This document shows positions 1 to 9,334 of a stretch of DNA of 64,000 bases, in pieces. Below the pieces are notes generated by a model that saw nothing but the letters and a program-made list of their open reading frames with translations, did no database searches and was not told where the DNA came from. The first letter of the stretch is position 1, and each line of letters begins with the position of its first letter. The DNA lies in NCBI GenBank assembly GCA_963829725.1, contig CAWHJW010000021.1, positions 62,001 through 126,000 of the forward strand, written 5' to 3'. The stretch is from RYN-230 sp963829725 (GTDB taxonomy: Bacteria; Actinomycetota; Actinomycetes; Streptosporangiales; Streptosporangiaceae). The position numbers and the translations under genes were made by a program.

Positions 1-101
1 CAGCTCTGGCCTGCCGCCCCCGGCGTCCCGGACCTTGCGCGGCTGACGCGGGGTCTCGTCCGGAGAACCAGCTTGGCTTATACAAGTCTTGCTCAATACA
101 A

Positions 102-1024
102 TGAACGTTATTCAAAACCTTCAATAATTGAAGCACCTCGGCTCCGGCGTGTCGCTGTAAATAACAACGGTTCCCCTGGAAAAATGGAGAGATCCCTCCA
201 AAGAATTCCCATGCCCAGGAGAACCGTTGCGGTACTATCGTACTACAGGCTTAATGCTCTCGCAGATGCAAGAACTCACCTGCCGCGTCAGCCAAGCGCT
301 GGCAGATCCCTGGCGTAAAGGAACCGGGCGGCCGAAATCATGCGGGCTGTATGCGGCGGTGGAGATCGCGTGCATGTATCTCCGGCAGAACGGAACCCAG
401 GAATTCCTGGGCGACATGAGAAACGTCTCGCAGCCGACGGTATCGCGGATCGTGACAACGCTCGTGCCGATAGTCAAAGCGGTCCTGGAGGAGTTCGTCC
501 CTGCCGCGGAAGATGCCATCGAGATGGCCAGCGGCCGGGTGTGCCTGGTCGATGGCACCATCACTCCCTGCTGGTCCTACGAGGAGCACCACGAGCTGTG
601 GAGCCGCAAGCACGGCACCACCGGGTTCAACGCGCAACTGGTGTGCCTGCTTAACGGAAACGCGATTTACATTTCTGATCCGCTTCCAGGGAAAACCCAT
701 GACGCAGCCGCGTTCGCCAGCACGCCGGTCGCGGAGATCATCCGGAACTCTGGCGGAGGAATCGGCGACAAGGGATATCAGGGCAGCGGGATGGTCACCC
801 CGCGCAAGAAACCGCCGCGCGGCGAGCTTGCTGCATGGGAGAAGAAATACAACGCCGATGTCTCGTCACTGCGGGCGCCAGTTGAAAGGCTTGTTGCACA
901 TTTCAAATCCTGGCGGATTCTCCACACTGACTACCGGCGCCCGTACCGCACCTATCACGACGCGTATGATGCCGCCCGCGGATTGTTCTTCTTCTCGCTC
1001 ACATGGGGTTTTGAATAACGTTCA
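102..1024 (+). mobile_element. Complete IS5-superfamily insertion sequence (about 0.92 kb)
   Basis: The element is bounded by perfect 18-bp terminal inverted repeats: TGAACGTTATTCAAAACC at 102–119 and its exact reverse complement at 1007–1024. It contains one transposase gene whose stop codon lies inside the right repeat. Flanking bases do not give a convincing target duplication. It sits immediately beside a remnant of a minus-strand serine recombinase gene, so it may have interrupted that gene. Confidence 0.85.
227..1018 (+). CDS. IS5-family (DDE_Tnp_4-like) transposase
   Basis: A 263-aa transposase moves the surrounding element by DDE chemistry. The start is TTG at 227 because AGGAG lies 5–6 bases upstream; an internal ATG at 254 is the alternative. 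An N-terminal helix-turn-helix region (about residues 60–80, with SQPTVSRIV) is followed by the catalytic residues: D109 in CLVDGT, D181 in IGDKGYQG and E220 in PVERLVAHFK. All three are present and the ORF is undamaged, so the copy may be active. Length fits the family of short IS5-like transposases in actinomycetes. The last codons overlap the right terminal repeat. Confidence 0.85.
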   Translation: MRYYRTTGLMLSQMQELTCRVSQALADPWRKGTGRPKSCGLYAAVEIACMYLRQNGTQEFLGDMRNVSQPTVSRIVTTLVPIVKAVLEEFVPAAEDAIEMASGRVCLVDGTITPCWSYEEHHELWSRKHGTTGFNAQLVCLLNGNAIYISDPLPGKTHDAAAFASTPVAEIIRNSGGGIGDKGYQGSGMVTPRKKPPRGELAAWEKKYNADVSSLRAPVERLVAHFKSWRILHTDYRRPYRTYHDAYDAARGLFFFSLTWGFE

Positions 1025-1028
1025 ATAG

Positions 1029-1260
1029 TTGCCGTCTGGGGATGAGCAACTGTGCAGCCGGCCAGGCTGCCACGCGGCGGCTATCGCCGGGCCGCCGCCG
1101 CCCTCCGGCGGCCCCTGGCACCCATAACGGCACGCCGTAATGCTTGAACAAGGGCGCCATCAGGGTGTAGCGGCCACCACAGAACGCCCGCTCGTATTCA
1201 CCGGCCACAATCGTGTCGAATCCGCGGCCTGGATCAGCCATCGCCGCCACCAGCGCTGCA
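1029..1260 (-). pseudogene. Remnant of serine recombinase catalytic domain (copy 1)
   Basis: The minus strand encodes a peptide with ADPGRGFDTIVAGEYERAF and LMAPLFKHYGVPLW. These match the middle of the resolvase domain of the recombinase fragment at 10012–10629 almost residue for residue. Sequence before and after it is out of frame or lost, and the IS5-like element abuts the downstream side. It is a dead fragment. Its repetition about 9 kb away shows that related recombinases entered this region more than once, or that one copy was duplicated. Confidence 0.7.
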
Positions 1261-1736
1261 GCCTGCGGCCCACCAGGCGAACGCCATGCCGCCGCCAGCT
1301 ATCCAGGCATGCGCGTCCTAGCTTCCCGCCGGCCCCGGACCGCTGCGCATCCGGTGTGGACGGCGAGCGGCCCGAATCAGCCGAGCGTGCCCCAGAGCCA
1401 CCGGGATCAGCGCCTTCGCCACCCGGCCCGCCTCCTGCGCCCACACGGCAACGAGGCACCTGCCCAGCAGCTCATCGGAAGTCATCGCCCGGACCACACG
1501 CTCATGATCTTCCTCCAGCTGATCCGGGCGGAGCCTGCTCAAGCGGCGGGCGTCGCAGCTGCCCGTTATGCGTCCGGCCGGGGGCTGTGCCTGCCCGGCT
1601 ACGGGCGTCCGGGGCCGGGCCCGGGGCTGCGGCCAGTGGTCGGGCACTACCGTTGAACAGGCGAATTACGATCTTGCACGCGACAAGTATTGGTTCCTGC
1701 AATCATTATTCGTGGGAGCATCCGCAAGGACAGACC
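1261..1736. other. Degenerate stretch without an intact gene
   Basis: I see no intact gene here. A minus-strand peptide around 1318–1560 (with EEDHERVVRAMTSDELLGRC) has protein-like composition and may be a fragment of an actinobacterial hypothetical gene, but I cannot assign a family. The stretch lies between the recombinase remnant and a broken MarR gene. Confidence 0.4.
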
Positions 1737-2208
1737 AGGTCCTGCCGGAGCTGGCCCCCGGAGACAGCGGAGGTGCTGCAGGCGGCCACGCGGGTACTGG
1801 CGGCGTCGCGCTGCGGACCCTGAACGTCCTTGACGGCGCGGTGACACTGCCGTAGTTCCGGATGCTCCCGGTCCTGCCCGGCCTCGGGCGGACCCGGTCT
1901 GCGCAAGTGACCCGGCGCCAGGCCTGGACGCCGCCACGGTGACCCGGCTCGCTGACCGGCTGGCCGCCGCCGGCCACATCACCAGGGGCCGCGAACCGGG
2001 TCATCGCAGCGTGGTGACACTGGAGCTCACCCGCCACCGTGCAGCATCTAGTCAGCCAGGCCGCGGCCTGGCGGGAGCAGGAGCTGACGCGGATCCTCCG
2101 CAGCTCCCGCCCGCAGGCCGCAGGCCGGTAATCACCGCGCTGCGCCAGTTAGTCGAAGCTGCCGACGAGGGCTGCGGAACAATCTCCCGCGGCCTGGTCC
2201 CCGTGTGA
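1737..2208 (+). pseudogene. MarR-family regulator, multiply frameshifted
   Basis: Pieces in three plus-strand frames join into one MarR-like protein. First comes a helical N-terminus (LPELAPGD, then LRTLNVLDGAVTLP). The winged-helix part follows (TRLADRLAAAGHITRGREP, then GHRSVVTLELT). A C-terminal helix ends in ALRQLVEAADEGCGTISRG and a stop at 2208. At least three frame changes separate them, so the gene cannot make a full repressor. MarR proteins are dimeric DNA-binding regulators, often of adjacent transporters. An apparently better preserved MarR gene lies 650 bp downstream. Confidence 0.65.
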
Positions 2209-2439
2209 CCGGATCCTGCCAGGCGGTCTTCGCCCGGCACGGTCGGCCCATCCGCCGGGCGCCCCTCCCGGGGTACGCCTTCAGCCAGCCACGTGCACGG
2301 TCCCTCCGCCACTCCAGGTGTCCCAGCCGTCACCGCGCAGCTGCGCCGGCTGAGCCCCGCGGCTGCGCAAGCAGCCAACGCCGACGGCTCACGGTCCGCG
2401 TGGCGGGCACGTGGACAGGCTGCTAGTGCCGCCCTGCCA

Positions 2440-2640
2440 CCGGTACCTGGCGGCATGCGCCGAGGCTCGATGGCCAGGACCCGGAGGCCGCGCTGGATCG
2501 CCTGCGCGACGACGTCATCCGACACGTCGGCCACGCTCTGCACGACGACGCGGCGATGCCCCTGATCAGCCGCTGGCCCGGCAAACCCCGCTGGCCTGAC
2601 GGCGGGCACATGGCGGACCGCCGCAGCCAGTCAGCTTGAT
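2440..2640 (+). pseudogene. Possible C-terminal remnant of a PP2C/SpoIIE-type phosphatase
   Basis: A plus-strand frame reads ALDRLRDDVIRHVGHALHDD followed by AAMPLISRWPGKP. This resembles the end of RsbU/SpoIIE-type PP2C phosphatases, where a short helix is followed by a (L)xDDAA strand. No catalytic domain is present and the frame is not open upstream, so this is at most a tail fragment. The assignment rests on one short motif and could be wrong. Confidence 0.3.
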
Positions 2641-2793
2641 ACGCACAGCCGCCTGCGGATGCCAATCCGGGCTGTCATAGCCAGGTATCTGAGAAGACAC
2701 TCTGGCCACCATGGCGCGAACCCGGCAGCGAGCCAGCCCTGGCCCGGCTCCTCCTGGCCACGGGCCCGCCCCGGGTCCCCTCACCGGGGCTAA

Positions 2794-2822
2794 CTTGCAG
2801 TGGCTGATAGATTCATAATAAA
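2794..2822 (+). promoter_or_regulatory. Candidate promoter and operator of the marR–CLC pair
   Basis: TTGCAG (2794–2799) and TAATAA (2817–2822) are separated by 17 bp. The local AT-rich patch is unusual for this window. GCTAACTTGCA (from 2790) and the reverse complement of TTGCAGTTAGC (2827–2837) form an imperfect inverted pair around the promoter. That fits autorepression by the MarR protein, although this is inference. Confidence 0.45.
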
Positions 2823-2858
2823 TTAATTGCAGTTAGCAAGTAAGAGGAGGCGCGGGCC

Positions 2859-3408
2859 GTGACCGAGCAAGTGGCGGATGCGGCCGTGGCGGACGAGGCC
2901 GCGGTGGACGCGGTGCTGACGGCGAGCCGCACGCTGATCGCGGTGGCGACCAGCTCGCTGGGCGCGGCCGCGGAGGACACGACGATCGCCCAGTACCGGG
3001 CGCTGGTGGTGCTGGCCTCGCGCGGCCCGCAGCGGATGACAGACCTGGCCGGGGCGCTGGACGTGACGCCGTCCACCGCCGGGCGGATGTGCGACCGGCT
3101 GCTGCGCAAGGGCCTGATCCGCCGGCACCGCGCCCGGGCGGACCGCCGCGCGGTGCAGGTCTCAATCACCCCGGCGGGGCGGCAGGTGGTGGATCAGGCG
3201 ACCGCCCGGCGGCGGGCCCTGATCGCCGGGCATCCTGCGCCGGCTCCCGGCGCCCCGGCAGCTGGCGGTGGCCGCCGCGCTGCAGGAGTTCGCCCTGACG
3301 GCCGGGGAGATCCCTGACAGCCAGTGGCCAGCAGGTCCGGCTGAGGTGCCGCCGCCGAGGCCGTCCAGGGGGAAGCGGGCGGCAGCACGCACCGGGGCTA
3401 GGTCATGA
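2859..3408 (+). CDS. MarR-family transcriptional regulator (one frameshift)
   Basis: GTG start at 2859 with GAGGAGG (2844–2850) eight bases upstream. The winged-helix core is intact: TIAQYRALVVLASRGPQRMT, DVTPSTAGRMCDRLLRKGL and the wing RHRARADRRAVQVSITPAG. As written, the frame ends at 3317 with an atypical proline/alanine-rich tail. Dropping one G from the GGG at 3228–3230 restores a normal MarR C-terminus (ILRRLPAPRQLAVAAALQEF) that stops at 3406–3408. That stop overlaps the ATG of the chloride-channel gene by four bases (ATGA). The restored frame is therefore probably the ancestral one. The pair would be translationally coupled, with the regulator probably controlling the transporter. 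Whether the indel is real or a sequencing error cannot be told here. Confidence 0.8.
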
Positions 3409-5441
3409 CGGGTACGGCAGGGGCCAGCACGCCGGCGGGGACACTGCCGTGGGCCGCGAGGACAGGTGGGTGGCTGCGGGGGTCACGGGCTGGCCTGTTC
3501 GTGATCGCGGTGCTGGTGGGCGCAGGGTCCGGGCTGGGCGCGGTGGCGTTCCGGTACCTGATCTACTTCTTCACCTGGCTGGTCACCGGCCACGTGCAGT
3601 TCGGCCAGGACGGCTACGTCGGCAGCAGCCACCTGCCGTGGCTCGGGCTGGGGTTCTTCGTGGTCATCCCGGTGATCGGCGGGATCATCTACGGCCCGCT
3701 GATCTACCGGTATGCCCGCGAGGCGCGCGGCCACGGCGTCCCCGAGGTGATGATCGCGGTTGCGGAGAACGGCGGCCGGATCCGCCCGCAGGTCAGCGTA
3801 GTCAAGGCGCTGGCCTCGGCCATCTGTATCGGGACCGGCGGGTCGGTCGGCCGGGAGGGCCCGATCGTGCAGATCGGCTCCGCGCTAGCCTCCGGCCTCG
3901 GCCAGTGGGTCCGCATGCCGGAGAACCGGATGCGGATCCTGGTCGCCTGCGGCGCGGGCGGCGGCATCGCGGCCACGTTCAACGCGCCGATCACCGGGGT
4001 GTTCTTCGGGGTGGAGATCATCTTGCGGGAGCTGTCCGTGGACGCGCTGTTCACGGTGACGCTCTCCGCGATGATCGCCGACGCGGTCGCCATCCCCTTC
4101 CTGGGCGACCGGCCGTTCCTTTCCGGATTCCCCTCCGGCATCGCGCTGCACCATCCCCGCAACTACCTGCTGGTGGCGGTGCTGGCCGTGGTCGCGGCCC
4201 TCATCGGCCTGCTGTTCAAGACCGTCGTGTACAAGATGGAAGACCTGTGGGACATCGCGTGGAAGAACCGGCCCGAGTGGGCCCGGCCGGCCATCGGCGG
4301 CATCGCCCTCGGCCTGGTCCTGCTGGCGCTCCCGCAGATGTACGGCGTCGGCTACCCCGTCATGGACAAGGCGATCGCCGGGAATTACGTGCTGTGGTTC
4401 CTGATCGTGCTGGCCGCCGGGAAGATCATCGCGTGCAGCATGACCCTGGGTATCGGCGGGTCCGGCGGCGTGTTCGCGCCTTCTCTGTTCATCGGCGTCA
4501 CCTCGGGCATGGCGTTCGGCGAGATCGCTGATCACGTGTTTGGCCCCGGCGCCGGCCAGCCGGCCCTGTACGCGGTGGTGGCCATGGGCGCGGTGTTCAC
4601 CTCCGCGGCGCGGGCGCCGCTGACCTCGCTGGCCAGCGTGGTGGAGATGACCGGTGACTTCACCCTCACCCTGCCGGTGATGCTGGCCGTGGCCATCGCC
4701 ACCGCCACCTCGCGGGCGCTGAGCTACGGGACCATCTACACCACCAAGCTGCTGCGCCGCGGGCAGGACATCGACCGCGCCGCGCCGTGGCGGGCGTTCG
4801 GCGACCTGAAGGCCGCCGACGTCATGCGCCCATTCCGGGAGCCGCTCGCCGTCGCTCCTGGGCCAGACGGCGACGGCCGCGCGGCCCCGGCTCTGGCCCG
4901 GCTGGCTGGCCCGGTCACCTACCAGGGCGACCCGCAGACGGTACTCGCCAGCGAGTCCCTCGCTCAGGCGCTGCGTCAGGTCGCGGCGTACGGCCGCGAC
5001 GGGCTGCCCGTGCTGTCCGGCGACGGCCAGCAGGTGGAGGGCTGGATCACCGGCGCGAGCGTGCTGGACGCTGTCGCCCGCGAGATCGGCGGCCTCCCGC
5101 CTCAGGCCGCCGCAGCCGGGATCGGGCCAGACGGGGAATCTACCCGCCAGGAGCCACCCAACCCGCTACCGGGCTATCAGGTTCTCGAGGTCGCCATCGA
5201 GGACGGCTCGCCGGCCGCAGGCAAGGCACTTGGCGCCATCACCTGGCCACCCGGCAGCTTCCCGGTCTCCATCCTCCGCAACCGCATGCTGCAGGATGCC
5301 GAGCCCGGCCTCACCCTGGCCCCCGGTGACCACATCAACCTGCTCGCCCGGGCACCACGGCGCTCCGTACCACCGCTGGCGCACGACATTCCGGACAGCG
5401 ACCAGGACGGCCAGTGCCCCCACATACCCGGCCCCCGTTGA
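3405..5441 (+). CDS. CLC-family chloride channel/transporter with C-terminal regulatory domains
   Basis: A 678-aa polytopic membrane protein. CLC selectivity motifs are present: RGHGVPE (about 109–114), GSVGREGP with gating glutamate E151, GIGGSGGVFAPSLF in the second half, and SAARAPLTSLASVVEMTGDF near the last helices. Residues beyond about 450 form a cytosolic region with a CBS-like segment (ADVMRPF to VLDAVAREIG) and a TrkA-C-like end (VLEVAIEDGSPAAGKALG). The position equivalent to E203 of the E. coli antiporter is Ile205 (FFGVEIILREL), so the usual internal proton glutamate is missing. The start overlaps the upstream MarR stop by 4 bp after frame repair. Family assignment is certain; channel versus exchanger mode is open. 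Confidence 0.95.
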   Translation: MTGTAGASTPAGTLPWAARTGGWLRGSRAGLFVIAVLVGAGSGLGAVAFRYLIYFFTWLVTGHVQFGQDGYVGSSHLPWLGLGFFVVIPVIGGIIYGPLIYRYAREARGHGVPEVMIAVAENGGRIRPQVSVVKALASAICIGTGGSVGREGPIVQIGSALASGLGQWVRMPENRMRILVACGAGGGIAATFNAPITGVFFGVEIILRELSVDALFTVTLSAMIADAVAIPFLGDRPFLSGFPSGIALHHPRNYLLVAVLAVVAALIGLLFKTVVYKMEDLWDIAWKNRPEWARPAIGGIALGLVLLALPQMYGVGYPVMDKAIAGNYVLWFLIVLAAGKIIACSMTLGIGGSGGVFAPSLFIGVTSGMAFGEIADHVFGPGAGQPALYAVVAMGAVFTSAARAPLTSLASVVEMTGDFTLTLPVMLAVAIATATSRALSYGTIYTTKLLRRGQDIDRAAPWRAFGDLKAADVMRPFREPLAVAPGPDGDGRAAPALARLAGPVTYQGDPQTVLASESLAQALRQVAAYGRDGLPVLSGDGQQVEGWITGASVLDAVAREIGGLPPQAAAAGIGPDGESTRQEPPNPLPGYQVLEVAIEDGSPAAGKALGAITWPPGSFPVSILRNRMLQDAEPGLTLAPGDHINLLARAPRRSVPPLAHDIPDSDQDGQCPHIPGPR

Positions 5442-5520
5442 GGCCGGCGGGCATCAGGGGACGCCCCGGGACGAGTTCGCTGGCCGACTCCCGTGGCAAT
5501 CGGCCCGTGGGCACGTCACA

Positions 5521-5760
5521 TCACTCGCGCGCGGTCATCCTGATAAGGCGCTGCGGCTGTTCGCAGTGAGCGGCCCCGGCGCCGTGACCATCCGCGATGT
5601 CCCGGGGGCAGCTGGCGTGCCTCCTGCGGTGGTCGTGCGGCACTACCAGTCGAAGGACGGGCTGTGTGCTGCGCTTGATGATCACGTTGGGCGCGTCCTG
5701 GAGGCGGTTCTCGCGGAGATGGTGCCGGATCCCGCCGAGGGTCAGCGCTGCCTGCCGTAG
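5521..5760 (+). pseudogene. TetR-family regulator, N-terminal fragment
   Basis: The frame reads ALRLFAVSGPGAVTIRDVPG, then VPPAVVVRHYQSKDGLCAAL. This is the helix-turn-helix of TetR repressors with the recognition-helix HYxSKDGL signature. No convincing start codon precedes it and the ligand-binding domain is missing; the frame stops at 5760, where the convergent exporter gene ends. TetR genes commonly regulate neighbouring DrrAB-type exporters, and that is the neighbour here. It looks like a deletion remnant of such a locus. Confidence 0.6.
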
Positions 5761-6582
5761 AGGTAGACCGTGACGGGCGCGAAGACCGCTACCAGTGCCG
5801 CCGAGGCGACGAGCACCCCGGCCACCTGGCCGACCGCGGTCTGACCGTGCATGAGGCCGCGCTCGGCGCTCACCAGGTGGCTGACTGGATTGACCTGGAC
5901 GAAGGCCTGAAGCCAGCCCGGCATGGTCTGTGGTCGGACGAAGACGTTGCTCGCCAGGGTCAGCGGGGAACAGCACGAAGCTGCCGACGCTCATGACGAC
6001 CTGAGGGGTGCGCATGAACAGGCCAAGGGTGGTCCGGGCCCACGAGAGGCTGAGCGCGAACAGCACGAGGATGCCGGTTCCGGCGAGCACGCCGACTGCA
6101 CCGCCGGCCGGGCCGAAACCCATCCCCAGCCCGAGCGCGATTACGAGGCTTGCGGTGAGCAGGTAGCGGGCGACGTCGCCGAGGAGGAGGGCACCGGCGA
6201 TGGGAGCCGGCCGCCAGATGGGAAGTGACCTGAAGCGGTCGGACACTCCCTTGGCGCCGTCGGCGTTGAGCCCGACCCCGCCATACATGGTGACCAGCAA
6301 GACAGCCATGACGAGCGTGCCGGGGAGGATGAACTGCAGGTACCGTCTGGCCGAGTCAGCCAGGGCACCGCCGAACAGGTACGTGAACATCAGGGTGAAC
6401 ACGACCGGGATGGCGATCACGTCGAAGAGCTGCTCAGGAACATGCTTGATCTTGAGCACGGCGCGCCAGCCGAATGCTGCCGAGGCTGCCAGCGCGCCAG
6501 GGGGCTCCGGGCGTGGCCCAGCGGGCAAGCTGGGGTGGAGGGTCTTCGTGGCGGTGGCCGGGCCGGTGGTGATGGGGGTCAT
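5742..6582 (-). pseudogene. ABC-2 type (DrrB-like) permease, one frameshift
   Basis: The start at 6582 (ATG) overlaps the stop of the upstream ATPase remnant by four bases (ATGA), the usual DrrA–DrrB arrangement. The N-terminal part has hydrophobic segments (FDVIAIPVVFTLMFTYLFGG, LQFILPGTLVMAVLLVTMYG) and the ABC-2 signature region SDRFRSLPIWRPAPIAGALL. After FVLFP the frame breaks: one extra G in GGGG at 5965–5968 (plus strand). Removing it continues as LTLASNVFV and then PGWLQAFVQVNPVSHLVSAE to the stop at 5742. The protein would be a six-helix permease of a drug/lipid exporter. As written it is truncated. Confidence 0.75.
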
Positions 6583-7035
6583 GATGCCGCCTCGCTGGTG
6601 TTTCGCTGACCGCGCCGCTGTGGCTGGTGAGGGCGAGGAACACCTCGTCGAGGCTGGGCCGGCCAAATGAGAACTCGCCGACGGCGATGCCAGCGCGGGC
6701 CCGCTCGCCAATCGCCGCGGCCCGCGTCTTCGCTCGCGGGCCGCGGCGAAAGGCGTCCTGGGATCCTGGCGCTCCGCGCCAGCGGATCGGCCTCGGGCTG
6801 GACTGCCACGCCCAGGAACCGGGTGAGCGTGTGCCCGGCGTCGGGCCTGCGTACGGGATCGGCGAGCCTGGCGATCCGGGTTCAGACCGGGTGGGGGGCG
6901 CTGGCGGCGACCACCCGTCCGCAGATGGTTCGCCCACCTGCGGAGGGCCAGCGGCCGGGATGGCCAGGAGCATGGCGTGGCCGTTGTCCGTCCCGCCGGG
7001 ACGACGCCGGCGATACCACGGTCGGCGGTGAGCAC
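6579..7035 (-). pseudogene. ABC exporter ATPase (DrrA-like), C-terminal remnant
   Basis: Only the end of the ATPase is recognisable: AGIAVGEFSFGRPSLDEVFL and ALTSHSGAVS, then, in a shifted frame, a short tail stopping at 6579–6581 in a 4-bp overlap with the permease start. The upstream region is rearranged; Walker A, signature and Walker B motifs are gone. Hence no functional ATPase is encoded for the permease downstream. Confidence 0.6.
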
Positions 7036-7094
7036 ATGTGCGGATCCGGGGCGGGTACGTGGAAAGGCTGCGGCGGCTTGCGCCCGGCAGGCGG

Positions 7095-7244
7095 AGCCGA
7101 CCGGCGTCGAACGCGGGGGGCGAGGCGGCCGAGTACTGCGGGCAGCAGGATCAGCGTGGCGCGGAGCACGGCCACGACCGAGAGCATGATGCCCAGCGCC
7201 ATGCTACGGAACGCTGGACTCGGCCCAAGGCGGCTATCGCGCAA
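7095..7244 (-). pseudogene. MMPL-family transporter remnant
   Basis: The minus strand encodes FRSMALGIMLSVVAVLRATL and LILLPAVLGRLAPRV. This is the signature of a transmembrane segment near the end of MmpL/RND-type lipid exporters. Only about 50 codons survive. It lies directly upstream of the DrrA remnant, so a lipid or drug export locus once stood here. Confidence 0.6.
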
Positions 7245-7360
7245 CCGGCGCTACGGACACGAGGTGCGATTATCGCGGGCATCCTTACCAGTCGTGAACG
7301 TTTCCTGAACCGGTCCCCGAGGAGCCGCATTGCAGGCTGGTATACGCAGCGGGCGTTCGG

Positions 7361-9004
7361 ATGTCGGCGCCCGGCCGGAGGTCATCGCAGCACCGACGGG
7401 ATAGGGGAAGGCAACTCGTGCAGGGAAACCGCCAGCCGCGGCCGGGGCGCGGCGCGGCGCGCCACGGGACGGGCCTCACGGAGACGCCCCACCAGGACGC
7501 GCGAGAGGGGACCAGGCGGCCGGAACCGCGCGGGGCTCAGCGGCGCGAATCAGAACAGTCGGCCCGTCGGCCTCCGGCACCGCCCGGTCCACCCCTTCCC
7601 TCGCGAGGCCGCGCGGGTCACTACGGCAGCCGCCGGAACGAGCACGACGACCCGCCCCACCGGGACGTGGACGACCGTCGCCCTTACGTCGATCACGACG
7701 ACCAGCGCCGCCCCCGTACGCCCGAGGCCGCCTTCCCGGCGCACCGGGCAGGCGGCGATGGCTTCTGGGCACGCCGGTCCCGGCATCGCGCCCGCCGCCG
7801 CGAGATCCGGGCTGCGCGGCGGACGGTCATCGGCCGTCACCCGTTCCTGTCAGCCTGCTGCGCGGTCACCCTCGCCCTGACGCCGGCCTGGGTGTCGCTC
7901 GGCAGCGCCCTGACCAACCCTGGCCTTGGTACCTCTGTGGCTGCGCGGGGCGCCGAATGGTTCCGCGGGCACGGCGGAAGCGGTGTCGTGAATTGGGCGG
8001 AGAACCTCTGGTACTCCCACCATGCGCCACCCGTCGGTGGCACGCCCGCCAAGGGATCGATCCCGGACCTCGGGCCAGCCACCAAGCGGGGCGCCGGAGC
8101 GGCGAACTCTGGTCCAGCCCATCTGCCCGTTCCGCGGCGGATGACCTCCCCGGCGGGGCATCTCCTGCACGGCGAGGGCATCTGGCACCCAGCAGGCAGG
8201 CGAGTCGGCGGGATTCCGGCGGTCTACGAGACCTGGGTACGCCCGGACGCCGTGCACACCAGCCTCGTAATCGGGGTGGCCTGGATGGATACCAAGCTGC
8301 TGCGGGCGACCCTCTACTCGGGAAGCACGATCCCAGGCGGAGGACCTTACCCGCACACCGCTCCCGTCTCAGCCAGCGCCGCGAAGAGCATGGTGGCCGC
8401 CTTCAACGCGGGGTTCCTGATGAACAACGCGAACGGCGGCTACTACACCGGCGGCAAGACGATCATGCCCCTGCGCAGGGGCGCCGCATCGTTTGTCATC
8501 TACCGCAACGGCTCAGCCAACATCGCTGACTGGGGCCGGGATGCCAGCCTCACCCCGGACGTTGTCGCCGTCCGGCAGAACCTCGATCTGCTCGTCAACC
8601 ACGGGAAGCCGGTCACCGGACTCAACCCCAACGACACTACACAGTGGGGCTTCACACTCGGCAACGCCGTCTACGTCTGGAGATCCGGCGTGGGCATCAC
8701 CGCCAACGGCGCCCTGGTCTACGCGGGCGGGCCGGGCCTCAACATCACCACCCTCGCCGATATCCTCGCCCGGGCCGGCGCCGTCCGCGCCATGGAACTG
8801 GACATCAACACCGACTGGGTGAACTTCGCGACCTACGACCCGCACGGCGCGACAGCCAAGGCGGCCCCGGCAAACGGGACAGACCTGCTGCCCGGCATGT
8901 ACGGCCAGCCGGACCGGTACTTCGAGTCGTGGTGGTCGCGCGACTTCTTCACCATGTCGGCCAGGGCACCGTCACCCGTCAGCAGGAAACGGGCGGCCGG
9001 ATAA
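7361..9004 (+). CDS. Phosphodiester glycosidase (NAGPA-domain) family protein, membrane-anchored
   Basis: The 547-aa frame ends in a phosphodiester glycosidase (NAGPA/DUF2233-type) domain from about residue 285. Motifs are AAFNAGFLMN, GGYYTGGKTIMPLRRGAASF, ADWGRDASLTPDVVAVRQNL, GLNPNDTTQWGF and RAMELDINTDWVNFATY. A hydrophobic segment (about 158–180, HPFLSACCAVTLALTPAWV) suggests an N-terminal anchor with the enzyme outside the cell. The first ~140 residues are low-complexity and Arg/Pro-rich and may not be translated; the true start is probably nearer 7,700–7,830 but no start stands out. Family members cleave sugar–phosphodiester bonds; the substrate here is unknown. It is intact amid broken genes. 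Confidence 0.75.
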   Translation: MSAPGRRSSQHRRDRGRQLVQGNRQPRPGRGAARHGTGLTETPHQDAREGTRRPEPRGAQRRESEQSARRPPAPPGPPLPSRGRAGHYGSRRNEHDDPPHRDVDDRRPYVDHDDQRRPRTPEAAFPAHRAGGDGFWARRSRHRARRREIRAARRTVIGRHPFLSACCAVTLALTPAWVSLGSALTNPGLGTSVAARGAEWFRGHGGSGVVNWAENLWYSHHAPPVGGTPAKGSIPDLGPATKRGAGAANSGPAHLPVPRRMTSPAGHLLHGEGIWHPAGRRVGGIPAVYETWVRPDAVHTSLVIGVAWMDTKLLRATLYSGSTIPGGGPYPHTAPVSASAAKSMVAAFNAGFLMNNANGGYYTGGKTIMPLRRGAASFVIYRNGSANIADWGRDASLTPDVVAVRQNLDLLVNHGKPVTGLNPNDTTQWGFTLGNAVYVWRSGVGITANGALVYAGGPGLNITTLADILARAGAVRAMELDINTDWVNFATYDPHGATAKAAPANGTDLLPGMYGQPDRYFESWWSRDFFTMSARAPSPVSRKRAAG

Positions 9005-9334
9005 CCACCCGAGCCCATCGGCTGGCGGCGTTCAGGTGACCTGGTTCTCGGCGCTGCGGTCATGCGAGGCACCGAGTTCGCGGCGAGCCCGATGCGCATT
9101 TATCTGCGCGCGGCATCCCTGGGCAGCAACGAGCGTGCCTGCCGTCCATAATGGGCTGCCGCGTCACCGCCGGTCACGCCCGTACAGCGGCCAGGGCAGC
9201 TTCGCTGACCCGCCACCTTCCTTATCCGCACTGCTCGCCGACGAGGACTCCGGCAGCCCCGCCCCTTTCAGCCGCCCGGCCGCCTCCTCAATCGCATCCC
9301 GCGGAAGCGACGGCTTCCCAGGCCGAAGGTAGGG
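9005..9334. other. Intergenic, nothing recognised
   Basis: I see no supported gene, RNA or repeat in this 330-bp stretch. It precedes the broken XRE gene, where a toxin partner would normally be expected, but none could be recognised in any frame. Confidence 0.5.

Noticed and set aside
5521..7035. 504-aa minus-strand ORF as a single fusion protein
   Set aside because: It joins shifted ATPase sequence, the real permease N-terminus and out-of-frame sequence; the permease start at 6582 and a frameshift at 5965 explain it better.
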